DNA of 33,830 nt from Bacteroidales bacterium (GTDB taxonomy: Bacteria > Bacteroidota > Bacteroidia > Bacteroidales > FEN-979), in the NCBI GenBank assembly GCA_016783905.1, contig JADHVQ010000017.1, positions 1 through 33,830 of the forward strand, written 5' to 3'. Positions 32,868 through 33,830 of the stretch are shown here, piece after piece. The notes beneath the pieces were generated by a model. It was not told where the DNA came from and searched no databases. It saw only the letters and a list, made by a program, of their open reading frames with translations. Made by a program: the position numbers and the translations under genes. The first letter of the stretch is position 1, and every line of letters starts with the position of its first letter.

Positions 32868-33428
32868 TTGGGGAGTATTATAAGTCGCCATAGCTTTTGT
32901 AATGCCCATTTGTTAAGGGATTTGAAAAGCCTGGTGGAGGATGGCAAAATATGGGCCTCAGAAATGATCACGTTGCTTCTGAAGGCTAAAGAACTAAAAG
33001 AAACCGTCAAACTGACAAAGAAAATCAAGGGAACAATTTTAGCAGAATATGATGAAATTGTCAGATCAGGCCTTGCCATAGAACCACTGCCGGAAGAAAA
33101 TCACATAAAAAAACGGGGGAAAAAGAAAAAACCACCCTCTTTGCGCCTGTTGGAAACTTTTTCAAACAGGAAGCAGCAGGTAATGGAATTTTTTGTAAAC
33201 CCAGCCGTGCCATTTGATAATAATTTGGCTGAACGTGACCTTAGAATGGTGAAATTAAAACAAAAAATATCTGGTTGTTTCCGAACAAAAAAAGGCGCTG
33301 AAACATTTTTTAGAATTCGATCCTATATTTCTACACTTAGAAAACAAGGCTACAACATCCTTGACTCATTGCAACTCGCTATTGAAGGCACTCCCGTGAG
33401 TTTTGCCTTGGCTAAAGCTGAACAGTAA
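32868..33428 (+). pseudogene. IS66-family transposase, C-terminal fragment
   Basis: The open frame carries the IS66 signature CNAHLLRDLKSLVEDGKIWA and, further on, FFVNPAVPFDNNLAERDLRM and KLKQKISGCFRTKKGAETFF, with the late catalytic Glu in NNLAERD. The N-terminal two thirds, including the zinc-finger region and the first catalytic Asp, are absent, cut at the end of the IS3 element near 32860-32880. No IS66 terminal repeat is seen after the stop. This is a remnant. Confidence 0.85.
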
Positions 33429-33429
33429 C

Positions 33430-33696
33430 CAATTTTTTTGAGAAAACTCGTTTCTAGATCTCCCATCCATAATAATGTAGCACCATTTTTTAAGCTATAT
33501 TGAATGACCGCAGAAATGTTATTAAAACTTTGTCCCTCTTTTGCTTTTACTAATTCTTCCATATAGTACCGATTACTTGTTACAGGCCATAAAATATGTA
33601 TTCCCGATGAACCGCGTTCAGTATCATTATCATTAAGCCATTTTCTTTCACATCCCATATAAATAAAAAATGATTTTTCCGAATCACGTAATGTAT
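33430..33696 (-). pseudogene. Fragment of an MBL-fold (ComEC-like) protein
   Basis: Read on the minus strand, the frame gives YTLRDSEKSFFIYMGCER, then GIHILWPVTSNRYYMEELVK, GQSFNNISAVIQYSLKNGAT and LLWMGDLETSFLKKI. The pattern N-N-I-S-x-V-I followed by a hydrophobic strand and GD(L)E is typical of the metallo-beta-lactamase fold of ComEC-like proteins. The fragment is cut on the left by the IS66 remnant (near 33430) and on the right by the IS21-like repeat (near 33697), so both ends of the gene are missing. The original function is unknown. Confidence 0.5.
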
Positions 33697-33768
33697 ATTC
33701 CGGTGGATACTGACCCCCCCATTCCGGAGCAAGCTGACCCCACCATTCCGGTGATACTGCCCCCCCCT
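33697..33768. repeat. Three-copy 24-bp repeat, probable end of an IS21-family element
   Basis: ATTCCGG begins at 33697, 33721 and 33745, exactly 24 bp apart. Each unit continues with a CTGACCCC-like block (GGATACTGACCCC, GCAAGCTGACCCC, GATACTGCCCC). IS21-family elements carry multiple such repeats near their ends, and Bacteroidota copies have similar CCCC/ATTCCGG units. The rest of the element would lie to the right, outside the window. Positions 33769-33830 are open in one forward frame but gave no recognisable product. Confidence 0.6.
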
Positions 33769-33830
33769 GCTGTTGAGAAGCGCTGATTCTTTCCTTGTTG
33801 CTATAAAGCCTTGGATATTAGCCTTTTGTT

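Larger units (their letters stand above)
32143..32880 (-). mobile_element. IS3-family element, broken at its 3' side
   Basis: The region contains orfA and the first ~128 codons of orfB on the minus strand. The orfA-proximal end seems present: on the minus strand, sequence near 32850-32880 reads ACTCCCCAAAATTCAGACCA, similar to IS3-type terminal repeats. The other end is missing, because the element stops inside orfB where the activase begins. The exact outer boundary was estimated by eye. Confidence 0.7.

Noticed and set aside
33350-33658. Complete 102-residue minus-strand gene
   Set aside because: Its start is internal to an MBL-like segment that continues upstream, and its C-terminus is antisense to the IS66 fragment; it is a chimera of remnants.

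Overview
The window looks like a chromosomal segment of an anaerobic or microaerophilic Bacteroidota bacterium, probably of the order Bacteroidales. Four things point there: the gene order CBS-domain protein / NAD kinase / DUF6089 protein / isoprenyl transferase / BamA / OmpH / OmpH; promoter -7 elements of the TAnnTTTG type in front of several genes; weak or absent Shine-Dalgarno sequences; and oxygen-sensitive 2-oxoacid:ferredoxin oxidoreductases together with rubrerythrin and rubredoxin. No rRNA, tRNA or CRISPR array was seen.

Layout. (1) 1-10.4 kb: a PrsW-like membrane protein (- strand), then a long + strand series for ribosome maturation (RsgA) and envelope building (CBS protein, a short Omp85-type barrel, NadK, DUF6089 barrel, UppS, BamA, two OmpH/Skp chaperones). 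(2) 10.4-17.1 kb: L-aspartate oxidase NadB (-), an M20 dipeptidase (+), a DsbD-type thiol-disulfide transporter (-) and TilS (-). (3) 17.1-20.3 kb: a two-gene 2-oxoacid:ferredoxin oxidoreductase (korAB, -) divergent from a 55-residue 2[4Fe-4S] ferredoxin, closed by a clear hairpin terminator. (4) 20.4-25.8 kb, all -: rubrerythrin, a TPP enzyme that ends where its second half should begin, MnmD-type tRNA methyltransferase, Nudix hydrolase, PolB-like exonuclease, DUF4369 lipoprotein and LpxH. (5) 25.8-28.9 kb, all -: a four-subunit Vor-type ferredoxin oxidoreductase (vorDBAC) followed by rubredoxin, with a small glutathione-peroxidase remnant between vorC and rubredoxin. (6) 28.9-31.1 kb: a metallopeptidase-like secreted protein overlapping an aminotransferase. 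(7) 31.3-33.8 kb: a damaged right edge. A glycyl-radical-enzyme activase has lost its radical-SAM cysteine motif at a junction with a broken IS3 element. Next come an IS66 transposase fragment, a fragment of an MBL-fold protein, and a three-copy 24-bp repeat resembling an IS21-family end.

How the genes fit together: the two ferredoxin oxidoreductases and their ferredoxins would link 2-oxoacid oxidation to reduced ferredoxin. Rubrerythrin and rubredoxin would protect these enzymes from oxygen and peroxide. UppS, LpxH, BamA, OmpH and the Omp85-like protein serve outer-membrane and cell-wall assembly.

The least explained pattern is a set of unrelated short tandem repeat arrays (7-11 bp units). 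Each overlaps or lies very close to the stop codon of a gene: PrsW-like, nadK, korB, the truncated TPP enzyme, vorA and the activase. Two of the arrays use the same octamer, at the 3' ends of the two paralogous TPP-binding oxidoreductase subunits. All calls come from reading motifs by eye; no database search was possible.
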